Source of the DNA: an uncultured Erysipelotrichaceae bacterium
GTDB lineage: Bacteria > Bacillota_I > Bacilli_A > RFN20 > CAG-826
Reading direction: 5' to 3'
Length of the DNA: 46,938 bases
NCBI GenBank assembly: GCA_902800255.1
Contig: CADCDV010000002.1
Span: forward strand, 1 to 46,938
The notes below the pieces were generated by a model. It was not told the DNA's origin, searched no databases, and saw nothing but the letters and a program-made list of their open reading frames with translations. Below are positions 25,445-33,071 of this stretch, piece by piece (within the stretch, counting starts at the first letter, position 1; the number at the start of each line of letters is the position of its first letter). The translations under genes and the position numbers were made by a program.

Positions 25445-25468
25445 CAAGGGGGCTCTAGTAGATATTCC
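25421..25468 (-). terminator. Terminator of the polymerase-yolD operon
   Basis: On the minus strand, 12-nt arms GGAATATCTACT and AGTGGATATTCC pair completely if one U-G wobble is allowed. They enclose a 15-nt C-rich loop and are followed by TTTTGTTTC. On the plus strand the same position would be an A-C mismatch, which supports a minus-strand RNA role. Confidence 0.75.
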
Positions 25469-25525
25469 AAATCCGGAAGGTGGATTCACCCTATTAATAG
25501 GAGTGGTTCTGTTTTTATTGGAAAA

Positions 25526-25840
25526 CTAATTGTTTTCCTTTAAACCAACCAAATTTCTGAGGTCGACTCTGGTGCCTCCAACCACCAAAAACATGAACGT
25601 TTTGCTGATCTCGGAAATGATGCCGATGATCTTGTGGATGTAGCCGTTCTCGTAATAGGACACTTCGATATTTTGGCCATGGTAAGAGGCAAGGACATCG
25701 TTGATTCTTCTAGCCTCATCTTCCATGAGTTGCGGCTTTGGTTTCTTGCCTTTGTCATAGGCCATCTTCATAAGGAAGTCCGCTTGGGAATCAAGTGACT
25801 TATATGGTGCCCATTTCATCATGCCTCTGTCTTTTCTCAT
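25526..25840 (-). CDS. YolD-like protein
   Basis: A 104-residue member of the YolD-like family (PF08863), usually encoded beside UvrX/UmuC-type Y-family polymerases. It has the typical RKDRGMMKWAPYKSL opening, a helical middle, and the beta-rich IEVSYYENGYIHKIIGIISEI end. The proposed role is control of the partner polymerase, by analogy with UmuD, but the mechanism is not proven. It overlaps the polymerase stop by four bases. A GGAAAAC/GTTTTCC hairpin overlaps its last codons. Confidence 0.88.
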   Translation of the reverse strand: MRKDRGMMKWAPYKSLDSQADFLMKMAYDKGKKPKPQLMEDEARRINDVLASYHGQNIEVSYYENGYIHKIIGIISEISKTFMFLVVGGTRVDLRNLVGLKENN

Positions 25841-27078
25841 CTTCTGTGTCCTCCTATCTGTTCATTTCTTCTCATCGCTGTGCTGTTTTTAAGCAAAGCG
25901 CTTGCTCGAAGCGCGCTGTTATCGCCAAACATCCTATGGATGGAGTCGAGCGCATCATTCAGTTTCGAGCGTTCTATCTGATCGTCTTGGTCTTCGAATA
26001 AAGAGAGCTGCACGGAATCCGCTTTGCCAAATGAACCGTATGAGATTCCGATGCCTCTGATCTTCACGTTGTAGGCGCTAGCGAGGAACATATCCTCAAT
26101 CGCCTCGTATAGGGTGTCCGTGTCATCTGTCTTGTATGGCAACGTCCAGCTCTTGTTGAAGGATGTTCCATCTTCGAACCCAGCGTACACAGAGACCTTG
26201 CCTGCCAAAGAGTCCTGCTCCCTTAACCTTTGAGAAAGGTCGTCATTCATCTCTCTCAAGAGGAGCAGTGCCTCGTCTGGAAAATACCCACGAATCAGGG
26301 TCTGTCCACATGAAAGAGACGTGTTTTGCGGGACATATTTGTTTTGGATGTCGCTTTCGTCGATGCCGTTTGCAAGGTCTTTGAGCTGGTCTCCCATGAT
26401 GCCGAATTCCTTTCTGAGGAGATCGATTGGGGCCAAGGCGAGTTCCTTGAGAGACCTGATTCCAATCCTTGCTAGATGGTTTGAGGTGCCGTCGCTAATG
26501 CTCCAGACCTTGGTGATCGGTTTGATCTTCCAAAGCTTCGTAGGGACATCCTCATAATCCCAGTGAGCGATATAAGGGGCTTTCTTCTTGCCCTCGTTGT
26601 CTAAGGCCGCTTTCGCTAAGAACATGTTCGGTCCGATACCTGCTGTGGCGAGGAGTCCTAGCTTGTCCCAGATGGTCTTTTGGATTCTCGCGACAAGTTC
26701 TTCGGCTGTGCAGCGATACATCTTTAAGTACGGTCCGATATTGAGGAAGGACTCATCGACTGAATAGACATGAAGGTCTTCTTCGGAGATGAAATCGAGG
26801 AAGATAGAGACGACTTTGCAAGATAATGTCAGGTAATAAGACATACGCGGGACCGCAAAAATCATCCCTGGAACATTGGGAAGGTCTTTCTTCCTGCAGA
26901 CATTGCTGCAGCCATACTTTTCCTTAAGGAAAGGGGTGACGCTCATGACGACGCTGTTCTCGCTGCGGTATGGATCCACACAGACCAAAGGCGCTTTGAA
27001 AATATCGAGGTGGCGGCAAGCGCACTCGCAAGAGGCGTAAAAACTTTTCAAGTCGATAATCGCAATGACCTTCTCCAT
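25837..27078 (-). CDS. Y-family translesion DNA polymerase (UvrX/YqjW type)
   Basis: A 413-residue error-prone polymerase that copies past lesions. Catalytic acidic residues are seen in IIDLKSFYASCE (residue 8) and YSVDESFLNIG. The steric-gate region is SFYASCE. The helix-hairpin-helix segment (VWSISDGTSNHLARIGIRSLKELA) and the little finger follow. Near the C-terminus, VQLSLFED matches the QLxLF clamp-binding motif. The length and the YolD partner point to the B. subtilis UvrX/YqjW subgroup rather than DinB. No convincing LexA box was found upstream, so SOS control is not shown. Confidence 0.9.
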   Translation of the reverse strand: MEKVIAIIDLKSFYASCECACRHLDIFKAPLVCVDPYRSENSVVMSVTPFLKEKYGCSNVCRKKDLPNVPGMIFAVPRMSYYLTLSCKVVSIFLDFISEEDLHVYSVDESFLNIGPYLKMYRCTAEELVARIQKTIWDKLGLLATAGIGPNMFLAKAALDNEGKKKAPYIAHWDYEDVPTKLWKIKPITKVWSISDGTSNHLARIGIRSLKELALAPIDLLRKEFGIMGDQLKDLANGIDESDIQNKYVPQNTSLSCGQTLIRGYFPDEALLLLREMNDDLSQRLREQDSLAGKVSVYAGFEDGTSFNKSWTLPYKTDDTDTLYEAIEDMFLASAYNVKIRGIGISYGSFGKADSVQLSLFEDQDDQIERSKLNDALDSIHRMFGDNSALRASALLKNSTAMRRNEQIGGHRR

Positions 27079-27407
27079 AACTGTCTCCGAACGAGGGGAC
27101 TTAATTGAAACTGGTTTTGGGAAGAGAAAAAATACGATTTCGAAAATAAGAGGGTCCGGCTATGGATTTTTCCGCCAATCTTTACAATTCAAAAATGTGG
27201 ATATTAGACACAGTACAAAAAGTTTTACTATCCAAAGCGAACACCGAAAATCGGATTGAGAAGCAGTGGCTCAAAAATCCTTATAACCCGCCCAACGAAA
27301 AACAAAATAGTCAAAAATCCTTTGCAAAAACGTCCTCATTTTTCGATTTTTACATTTTGTTTTGGCCGAAGTTCATGAATGCCCTTTTTAATGATTGAAT
27401 GGACAAG
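27079..27407. other. AT-rich gene-free region between the polymerase and feo genes
   Basis: Neither strand has a convincing gene here: the short open frames lack ribosome binding sites and have odd composition. A 12-bp direct repeat (TCAAAAATCCTT) occurs twice exactly 40 bp apart, at 27271 and 27311. Base composition is more AT-rich than the flanks, which suggests decayed or purely regulatory DNA. Confidence 0.5.
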
Positions 27408-27425
27408 AGTTAAACATGACTAACT
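27408..27425. promoter_or_regulatory. feo palindrome 1, upstream of the -35
   Basis: AGTTAAACATGACTAACT is an 18-bp imperfect palindrome with half-sites AGTTA/TAACT around a CATG centre. It ends five bases before the -35 of the feo promoter. Confidence 0.5.
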
Positions 27426-27430
27426 TTTTC

Positions 27431-27459
27431 TTGCGTGACAGGTGCGTGAAGTATATATT
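27431..27459 (+). promoter_or_regulatory. feoA promoter
   Basis: TTGCGT and TATATT are separated by 17 bp. The predicted start of transcription, about 27466, lies inside the second palindrome. The resulting leader is about 125 nt long. Confidence 0.6.
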
Positions 27460-27477
27460 GGTTAGCGATGTCTAACC
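27460..27477. promoter_or_regulatory. feo palindrome 2, overlapping the transcription start
   Basis: GGTTAG and CTAACC are separated by six bases and directly follow the -10 box. The half-sites resemble those of DtxR/IdeR-type iron regulators (TTAGGTTAG), although the spacing is wider. Repression by occlusion would fit this position. Confidence 0.55.
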
Positions 27478-27503
27478 AGCATCGTTTTTGGTTCTTCTGA
27501 ATT

Positions 27504-27520
27504 AGTTAGATGAACTAACC
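27504..27520. promoter_or_regulatory. feo palindrome 3, in the leader
   Basis: AGTTAG and CTAACC are separated by five bases. It lies about 43 bp after the second palindrome. It could be a third operator or a small RNA hairpin in the leader. Confidence 0.45.
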
Positions 27521-27592
27521 GAAGCATAGTCGCGGCCGAAGGAAGAAGGTAACCGACATCCGTGACTCTAGTAGCATAGAAAGGAAGGAATC

Positions 27593-27826
27593 ATGCTTAA
27601 GAAACTAGACAAACTAAAAGTTGGCGAGACTGGCCAAATCAAAAAAGTAAACGGTGAAGGCCGCTTAAGAAGAAGGCTCTTTGATATGGGTGTCACCCCA
27701 GGGGCCGTAGTCACTGTTAAAAAATTCGCTCCATTAGGGGACCCAATCGAGGTTACCTTGAGGGGCTATGAACTGACCTTGCGTAAGTCCGAGGCCCACT
27801 TAATCGAATTAGAGGTGGAGGACTAA
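27593..27826 (+). CDS. feoA: Ferrous iron transport protein A
   Basis: FeoA is a 77-residue SH3-like beta-barrel protein that assists FeoB at the membrane. The sequence shows the family pattern GETGQIKKVNGEGRLRRRLFDMGVTPGAVVTVKK and ends with ALxL-type strand motifs. A GGAAGGAA ribosome binding site precedes the ATG. feoB starts two bases after its stop codon. Confidence 0.93.
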   Translation: MLKKLDKLKVGETGQIKKVNGEGRLRRRLFDMGVTPGAVVTVKKFAPLGDPIEVTLRGYELTLRKSEAHLIELEVED

Positions 27827-27827
27827 T

Positions 27828-30146
27828 ATGAGCAAACGTTTTGCATTAGCCGGAAATCCGAACTCCGGAAAGACCACCTTATTCAACTCTTTGACTGGAT
27901 CGACCGCCCACGTTGGTAACTGGCCTGGTGTCACCGTTGATAAAAAGGAAGGAAGCTACAAGAAGCTTGATGAAGAAATCGACATCATCGACCTTCCTGG
28001 CATCTATTCCCTTTCGCCGTACACAAGCGAGGAAGTCGTTTCGAGAAACTACATCCTTGATGAGAAACCTGATTGCATCATCAACATCGTCGATGCAACC
28101 AACATCGAAAGAAACCTTTATTTGACTACTCAGTTGCTTGAGATCGATATCCCAATGGTCGTCGCTCTCAACATGAGTGATGTCCTTCGCAAAAGGGGCG
28201 ACAGCATCAAAATCGATAAGCTTTCGAAGAGCCTAGGCGTTCCGGTCGTTGAGATTTCTGCTCTTAAAGCAGAGAACATTGATGAGCTCATGAAGGTCGC
28301 CTATGAGGCTTCAAAGCATAAAAGAGAAGGTTCAACCGTCATCGAAGACAAAGAGCTTCTTAGTCTTCTCAGCAACGTTAAAGCCGCTTTCGAGGCTCAG
28401 AATGTTGCCTATCCTTTATTCCACGCCATCAAATTGATTGAACTCGATGAACTTGAGGCAAAAGACCATAGAGACATCGCTGAGATGGTCATGGCTTTCA
28501 AAAAGTTCTATAAAAACGAAACCTTTGGTTCTGATTTCGAGGCCTTGGTTGCCGATGCTAGATATAACTACATCTGCAATCACTTCATGGGTGCTTTCGT
28601 CTCAAAGGAAAAAGCGGCAGGAATTAGTACAAAAGAAAGACAGTTAACAACTTCTGAAAAGATCGACAGGGTTTTGACCCATAGGATTTGGAGTCTTCCA
28701 ATCTTTGTCTTCATCATGTTCCTTGTCTTCCACTTCACCTTTGGTGAGGCTCTCTTCTTCATCCCTGTCCATATGGAAGGGGCGGCTGCCGACTTCTTCT
28801 CCGGCATGTCTGGCGAACCAGTTGATGGAATACCGTCGCTTGGCGTGTTCCTTCAATCTTGGTTTGGGTGGTTTACCGACTCCCTTATCATTGATAACCT
28901 CAGAAACGTTATGCCAGAGGCTTGGTACACTTCGTTCCTCCTCGATGGCGTGTTAGGTGGCGTCTCTGCGGTCTTGAGCTTCGTTCCTCAGATCATGCTC
29001 TTATTCTTCTTCATCGCTATCCTTGAAGATTCTGGATACATGGCTCGTATCGCCTTCATCCTTGACCGCGCTTTCAAAAAGTTCGGTTTATCGGGAAGAG
29101 CGTTCATCCCAATGCTCACCGGCTTTGGTTGTTCCGTTCCTGCCATCATGGCAACGAGGACCCTTGGTGACGATAGAGAAAAACGCCTCACTATCCGTTT
29201 GATGACTTGCTTCTCCTGTGGCGCAAAAGCCCCAATCTGGGCTTTCCTCGCTGGCATTGGCGCAATGATGGGAGCAGCAGGGGACATCTTCGTCTTCGCT
29301 ATCTATCTCGGTGGTATTGCCGCTGCAATCATCTTCGCTTTGTTCTTAAAGCTTTTCTCCAAAGAGCATTATGTTGCGCCGTTTGTCATGGAGCTTCCGG
29401 AATATCATCTTCCACAGGCTCGTAACGTCTTAGCCCTCCTTTGGGACAAGCTTAAGCACTATGTCGTCAAAGCCTGCACCATCATCCTTGCCTGCACCAT
29501 CATCATTTGGTTCTTCAGCAACTTCGGTTGGGACTTCTGGTATAACAATGCTTTCAACGAGTCATTGCATGATGCAACATTCAGCTTCGGCGGAGATGTC
29601 TACCCATACTTCGTTGAAGTCATGAACGAAGAAGGCGAGATGGAGCTTGCCTATAACATGGAATGGTCCATCCTTGGTACCCTTGGACAAGGACTTAAAT
29701 TCTTCTTCTATCCTCTTGGCTGCCTTGAAGGCGGTTGGACTTATGGCGCGGATGGCTGGAAGTATTCTGTCGCCACGATCACCGGCCTTATCGCTAAAGA
29801 GGATGTCGTCGCCACGATGGCGGTCCTTGGTCTTGATGAAGGCTCTGTCGCCCTCAACATTGCTGGCGCTTATAGCTTTGCGGTTTATAACCTCTTCACC
29901 ATCCCATGCTTTGCCGCTATCGGCGCTGCACACGGTGAACTCAAAGGCAAACATTTCTGGCTGACCCTCCTTTGGTGGTTTGCCATGTCATACGTCGCCG
30001 CTCTCATTGTCTACTGGATTGGTGAGGCTTATGTCTTCCAGTGGTGGCTTGGACTCATCATCACTTTGGTCCTTGCCGCTCTCATCGTCTCCTGTGGCTT
30101 CATCGTCTCAAAGAGACATAAAGAAGCACTCGCTATCGGAGCGTAA
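27828..30146 (+). CDS. feoB: Ferrous iron transporter FeoB
   Basis: FeoB imports Fe2+ using an N-terminal G-protein domain fused to a membrane permease. The 772-residue protein has G1 (GNPNSGKTT, residues 9-17), G3 (DLPGIYSLS), G4 (NMSD) and G5 (SALK). A helical spacer domain (about 165-270) is followed by two Gate modules (SFVPQIMLLFFFIAILEDSGYMARIAF and the later FFYPLGCLEGG segment). The permease Cys motif is GFGCSVPAIMATR. An acidic insertion of about 50 residues (DVYPYFVEVMNEEGEMELAYN) lies between helices of the second half and makes this FeoB longer than average. It is in one operon with feoA and the next gene. Confidence 0.95.
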   Translation: MSKRFALAGNPNSGKTTLFNSLTGSTAHVGNWPGVTVDKKEGSYKKLDEEIDIIDLPGIYSLSPYTSEEVVSRNYILDEKPDCIINIVDATNIERNLYLTTQLLEIDIPMVVALNMSDVLRKRGDSIKIDKLSKSLGVPVVEISALKAENIDELMKVAYEASKHKREGSTVIEDKELLSLLSNVKAAFEAQNVAYPLFHAIKLIELDELEAKDHRDIAEMVMAFKKFYKNETFGSDFEALVADARYNYICNHFMGAFVSKEKAAGISTKERQLTTSEKIDRVLTHRIWSLPIFVFIMFLVFHFTFGEALFFIPVHMEGAAADFFSGMSGEPVDGIPSLGVFLQSWFGWFTDSLIIDNLRNVMPEAWYTSFLLDGVLGGVSAVLSFVPQIMLLFFFIAILEDSGYMARIAFILDRAFKKFGLSGRAFIPMLTGFGCSVPAIMATRTLGDDREKRLTIRLMTCFSCGAKAPIWAFLAGIGAMMGAAGDIFVFAIYLGGIAAAIIFALFLKLFSKEHYVAPFVMELPEYHLPQARNVLALLWDKLKHYVVKACTIILACTIIIWFFSNFGWDFWYNNAFNESLHDATFSFGGDVYPYFVEVMNEEGEMELAYNMEWSILGTLGQGLKFFFYPLGCLEGGWTYGADGWKYSVATITGLIAKEDVVATMAVLGLDEGSVALNIAGAYSFAVYNLFTIPCFAAIGAAHGELKGKHFWLTLLWWFAMSYVAALIVYWIGEAYVFQWWLGLIITLVLAALIVSCGFIVSKRHKEALAIGA

Positions 30147-30157
30147 GGTGAAAAACT

Positions 30158-30361
30158 ATGCAGTGGTATGAAATTCTCATCATAATTGCTGCCGTCTTGT
30201 TCGTAGTCGGAGTTTTCGTCTGGAACATCTTCCTAAAAAAGAAGACTGGGAAATCTCTTTGTTCGGATTGTTCTGGGAATTGTCCGTCTTGCTGTGGGTG
30301 TGGTTCTTGTCACAAGAAAACAAGTCTTGTCGAAGAGTATCACAAATCCTCGACCAAATAA
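30158..30361 (+). CDS. FeoB-associated Cys-rich membrane protein
   Basis: A 67-residue protein with one N-terminal membrane helix (EILIIIAAVLFVVGVFVWNIF). A basic linker is followed by a cysteine cluster, CSDCSGNCPSCCGCGSC, with seven Cys in 17 residues. This is the layout of the FeoB-associated Cys-rich protein family found after feoB in Firmicutes. It may hand over or sense iron, but the role is not established. The start lies 11 nt after feoB with a GTAAGGTG site. It ends the operon. Confidence 0.88.
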   Translation: MQWYEILIIIAAVLFVVGVFVWNIFLKKKTGKSLCSDCSGNCPSCCGCGSCHKKTSLVEEYHKSSTK

Positions 30362-30440
30362 GACGTTAATCAACTCGCATTTACGAAGGAAAAGGAGGAA
30401 ATGAAGAGACCTCCTCTTCCGATTGCGTAATACCCTCCAT

Positions 30441-30470
30441 AAAGGGCCCGAAGCTCCAAGGGCCCTTTTC
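30441..30470 (+). terminator. Intrinsic terminator of the feo operon
   Basis: Arms AAGGGCCC and GGGCCCTT enclose a 10-nt loop and are followed by a T-rich tail. Confidence 0.9.
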
Positions 30471-30492
30471 TTCTCTTAGTAAAGAAGTTTCC

Positions 30493-30521
30493 TTGTAAGA
30501 AATCCAATTGCTAACTATAAT
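30493..30521 (+). promoter_or_regulatory. tRNA-Ala promoter
   Basis: TTGTAA and a perfect TATAAT are separated by 17 bp. The tRNA begins 12 nt downstream of the -10. Confidence 0.8.
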
Positions 30522-30533
30522 GTTCGAGCGGTT

Positions 30534-30609
30534 GGGGCATTAGCTCAGTTGGGAGAGCGCATCGTTCGCAACGATGAGGTCGACGGTTCGATCCCGTTAT
30601 GCTCCACCA
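30534..30609 (+). tRNA. tRNA-Ala(CGC)
   Basis: The 76-nt sequence folds as a cloverleaf. The acceptor stem GGGGCAT pairs with ATGCTCC and contains the G3-U70 wobble that identifies alanine tRNAs. The D arm is GCTCAGTTGGGAGAGC. The anticodon stem CATCG/CGATG encloses the loop TTCGCAA, giving anticodon CGC, which reads GCG. The T loop is GGTTCGATCC and the CCA end is encoded. It is a single-gene transcription unit with its own promoter and terminator. Confidence 0.97.
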
Positions 30610-30660
30610 TTTTTATTATCAGGTGTCGTTGCCCAAAGTCACTTATTCAATGATTAAAGA

Positions 30661-30688
30661 AACCCCCTTCCATTTCGGAGGGGGTTTT
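30661..30688 (+). terminator. Intrinsic terminator after tRNA-Ala
   Basis: Arms AACCCCCT and AGGGGGTT enclose a 10-nt loop, followed by TTTT. It also lies just beyond the end of the convergent lipoprotein gene. Confidence 0.85.
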
Positions 30689-30697
30689 AAATTCGAA

Positions 30698-31800
30698 TTA
30701 TTTATAAACAGGTGGTTGATATTCTCTTTCTTCGAATTGGGACAAGTCAGGGTAGAAGACTTCGCATTCTTCGGTTACCTTTGTTCTTTGTTCCTTGGTC
30801 TCATCTCTAATGACGTCGCCATTCGCTTTCTTTGAAACGGATCTGGTAAAGTAATCCTCGTCGTAAGTGAAATAATTTCCCCGGTTGGATAATCAGTTAT
30901 GTCTGAAGCGTAATACTCAAAATCATCTTTAACCACACAGCCAAAAGAACCACTTTTAGGGGAATGGTATTCATAGGTAGTATGGCGCTCCATTTCATCG
31001 TCGTGGTCAGAGGAGTACCACGATGAGCTAAAACGGAAGTTATCAAAAACGGACTTATCGATCTTGTCAAATCCTGTATAACCGTGAAAGTACGTCCAGG
31101 CATTAAGATGAAGGGCGAATTTCTCAGAAAAGTCCTCGCCTTGTGAATTCGCTACTTTGCAATAATAGGATTCATAAGTCCCTTTGTCTTCGCGTCCTTC
31201 GTAATAGCTTTGATCGCTATGAACTTCGTAATAGAAACCGTCTTTAATATAGAACAAGAATTCATGAATGATGTGTCTAATTAAGACGTCTTCATCAAAG
31301 TATTCTGTTTTAGCGGTCTCTACGTTTTTTCTGTAAGCCCACTTATTATCGGCATCTAGTTGTTCGATGAAGTGCTTTTCTTCAAAAATGTCTTTCACAG
31401 AATAATTCGAATTTGAATAGTTCTTTTTGACGTGGTCTTCCCTTCTTTCGCTAACAATGCTCGTCTTTTTATGAAGAGATTGTTCTTCTGGAAATAATAA
31501 CAAGTCATTATTAACCAAATCTTCTGCCTCCGCTTTAGTGATTGTAGGAGTGCTTAAACTAAACGAAACATCTTCTGAAAACAAACCAACGGTAGTGGAA
31601 GATGGTCCGATCGGATGATACGTATTGTTTGTGAAGGAAGAAGACTCGCTCGATTCGGAAGGCAAACTGTCGTCTGAGCCCGAAACCATGGGTGAATCGT
31701 CTGAGCTCGAAACTATGGGTGAAGAAATGGCGGCCGCTTCTTGGCAGCCAGCCAGGAGACAAGTTGTCAGTAATAGTCCAATGCTAAAATGCTTCTTCAT
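30698..31800 (-). pseudogene. Lipoprotein of unknown function with C-terminal frameshift
   Basis: The start giving MKKHFSIGLLLTTCLLAGC is preferred: it provides a short basic head, a hydrophobic core and a lipobox with Cys at residue 19. A Ser/Asp-rich linker (about residues 30-65) precedes a domain rich in Tyr, Glu and His that I do not recognise. The uninterrupted frame stops at 30775 with a basic, low-quality tail. If one base is added near 30876, where the coding strand reads GGGGAAATT, translation continues as NYFTYDEDYFTRSVSKK and ends 77 nt later with EREYQPPVYK. This tail is acidic and aromatic like the rest, so a one-base loss in the G/A run is likely. It is divergent from the GGDEF gene. 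Confidence 0.65.
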
Positions 31801-31809
31801 ACTTCGTTT

Positions 31810-31815
31810 ACTATA
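31810..31815 (-). promoter_or_regulatory. -10 box of the frameshifted lipoprotein gene
   Basis: On the minus strand TATAGT lies nine bases before the ATG, with a possible TTACCA -35 at 16 bp. This predicts a transcript with almost no leader. Confidence 0.4.
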
Positions 31816-31916
31816 TAATAACAAGCGAAAATGGTAAGACAATACCGATATCTTTACAATAGAGTTAATAATGTGAACCTGTTAGGTTAAAATATGTAAA
31901 AGAAAAGGTATTTTCG

Positions 31917-32948
31917 ATGTCGCTCAAAGCAGATAAAAAACATTATTACAAAACAATCGACAAGACTTGTCTCACTGCAAACACCATCTACCTTGTTTTG
32001 CATATTTTCTATCTTGTCTTGTTCATCATTTCAGGGCTTACGGTCTTATCGATCGTCACTGGCGCAATCATCGCCTTCTACGTTTTCTCTTATTGGCTCA
32101 TCAAGATTAAGAAGTATTACTTGTACGCCCTCATCTGCGGCAACGTCTTCTTTGGTTTCATTACCGTCACCTCTTTGATGGCGGGATTCTCCACAGGTTT
32201 CCATTTTTATCTCATCGGCCTTTGCATCGTCTCTTTCTTCACTTCCTATTTCTCGAAGAGCAAAGACATCAAAGGCTCAATAGTCTGGGTCGGTCTTTCT
32301 TTGGCCATCTACCTGACCCTCTATTTGGTCTCGCAGTTCAATGAGCCGTACTACAGGATCGAAAAATGGCTTGAGATCACTTTATTCACCACGAATGCGG
32401 TGGTTCTCTTTGGCTTCATTGCTTCTTACATGGTCGTCTTCTTGAAATACGCTTTATCGCTTGAGAAGAAGATCATGAACGAATCAAGAACCGATGAGCT
32501 CACCCAGATTAAGAACCGTTATGGCTTATATGACTACTTCGAGATGATGGAGGACAAGAGCAACAAAGTCCTCGCCCTCTTCGACATCGACGATTTCAAA
32601 GCCGTCAACGACCGTTATGGCCATGCTGGTGGAGACTATGTCCTCAAACGCATCGCCGAAATCGCAACCAAAGAATTAAGCGATTGCTTCGTCTGCCGTT
32701 ATGGCGGAGAGGAATTCGTCATCGTCTTTGAAGAAAACGATGAGGTCACAGTCGTTGAAAGGCTTGAGGCTTTAAGGAAAAAGATCGAAAACGAAAAGTT
32801 TGGATTCGAAGGCGATGATATCCACATCACCATCACCATCGGTGCGACTAAAAACCTCGGCGATCTTTCGCTTGAGAGATGGGTTGAAGAAGCCGACGAG
32901 AAAATGTATTCCGGCAAGAAGAGCGGGAAGAACAAGACTGTCATTTAA
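31917..32948 (+). CDS. Membrane diguanylate cyclase (GGDEF)
   Basis: A 343-residue protein with about six membrane helices in residues 20-185 and a C-terminal GGDEF domain from about 195. GGDEF enzymes make cyclic di-GMP from two GTP. The active site is intact: DELTQIKNRYGLYDYF opens the domain, FDIDDFKAVNDRYGHAGGDYVL binds GTP and metal, and the signature is RYGGEEF. The RxxD inhibitory site expected nine residues before GGEEF is absent (LSDC there). The membrane part resembles no known sensor module. No EAL or HD-GYP phosphodiesterase is in the window. A terminator follows. Confidence 0.92.
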   Translation: MSLKADKKHYYKTIDKTCLTANTIYLVLHIFYLVLFIISGLTVLSIVTGAIIAFYVFSYWLIKIKKYYLYALICGNVFFGFITVTSLMAGFSTGFHFYLIGLCIVSFFTSYFSKSKDIKGSIVWVGLSLAIYLTLYLVSQFNEPYYRIEKWLEITLFTTNAVVLFGFIASYMVVFLKYALSLEKKIMNESRTDELTQIKNRYGLYDYFEMMEDKSNKVLALFDIDDFKAVNDRYGHAGGDYVLKRIAEIATKELSDCFVCRYGGEEFVIVFEENDEVTVVERLEALRKKIENEKFGFEGDDIHITITIGATKNLGDLSLERWVEEADEKMYSGKKSGKNKTVI

Positions 32949-32954
32949 TTGGTA

Positions 32955-32979
32955 GGAAGCCAATCGCGGCTTCCTTTTT
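32955..32979 (+). terminator. Intrinsic terminator of the GGDEF gene
   Basis: Arms GGAAGCC and GGCTTCC enclose a 6-nt loop, followed by TTTTT. A second GC-rich hairpin (CGCGC-TTAT-GCGCG) follows at 32994-33007. Confidence 0.88.
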
Positions 32980-33012
32980 GTTTAGTTTCAACACGCGCTT
33001 ATGCGCGAATTG

Positions 33013-33041
33013 TTGTTTTTGGAAGAGTAATTTGGTATAAC
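33013..33041 (+). promoter_or_regulatory. Promoter of the phosphatase lipoprotein gene
   Basis: TTGTTT and TATAAC are separated by 17 bp. The start codon is 31 nt downstream, with an AAGGGG ribosome binding site. Confidence 0.6.
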
Positions 33042-33071
33042 GCTTTCATAGATTAAATAAAGGGGCTCTTT

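Noticed and set aside
27065..27130. LexA box upstream of the Y-family polymerase
   Set aside because: Only a partial CGAAC half-site is present; the matching second half is missing.
27466..27592. Riboswitch in the feoA leader
   Set aside because: The 125-nt leader has short inverted repeats, but I could not match it to any known metal riboswitch class; the repeats read better as DNA operators.
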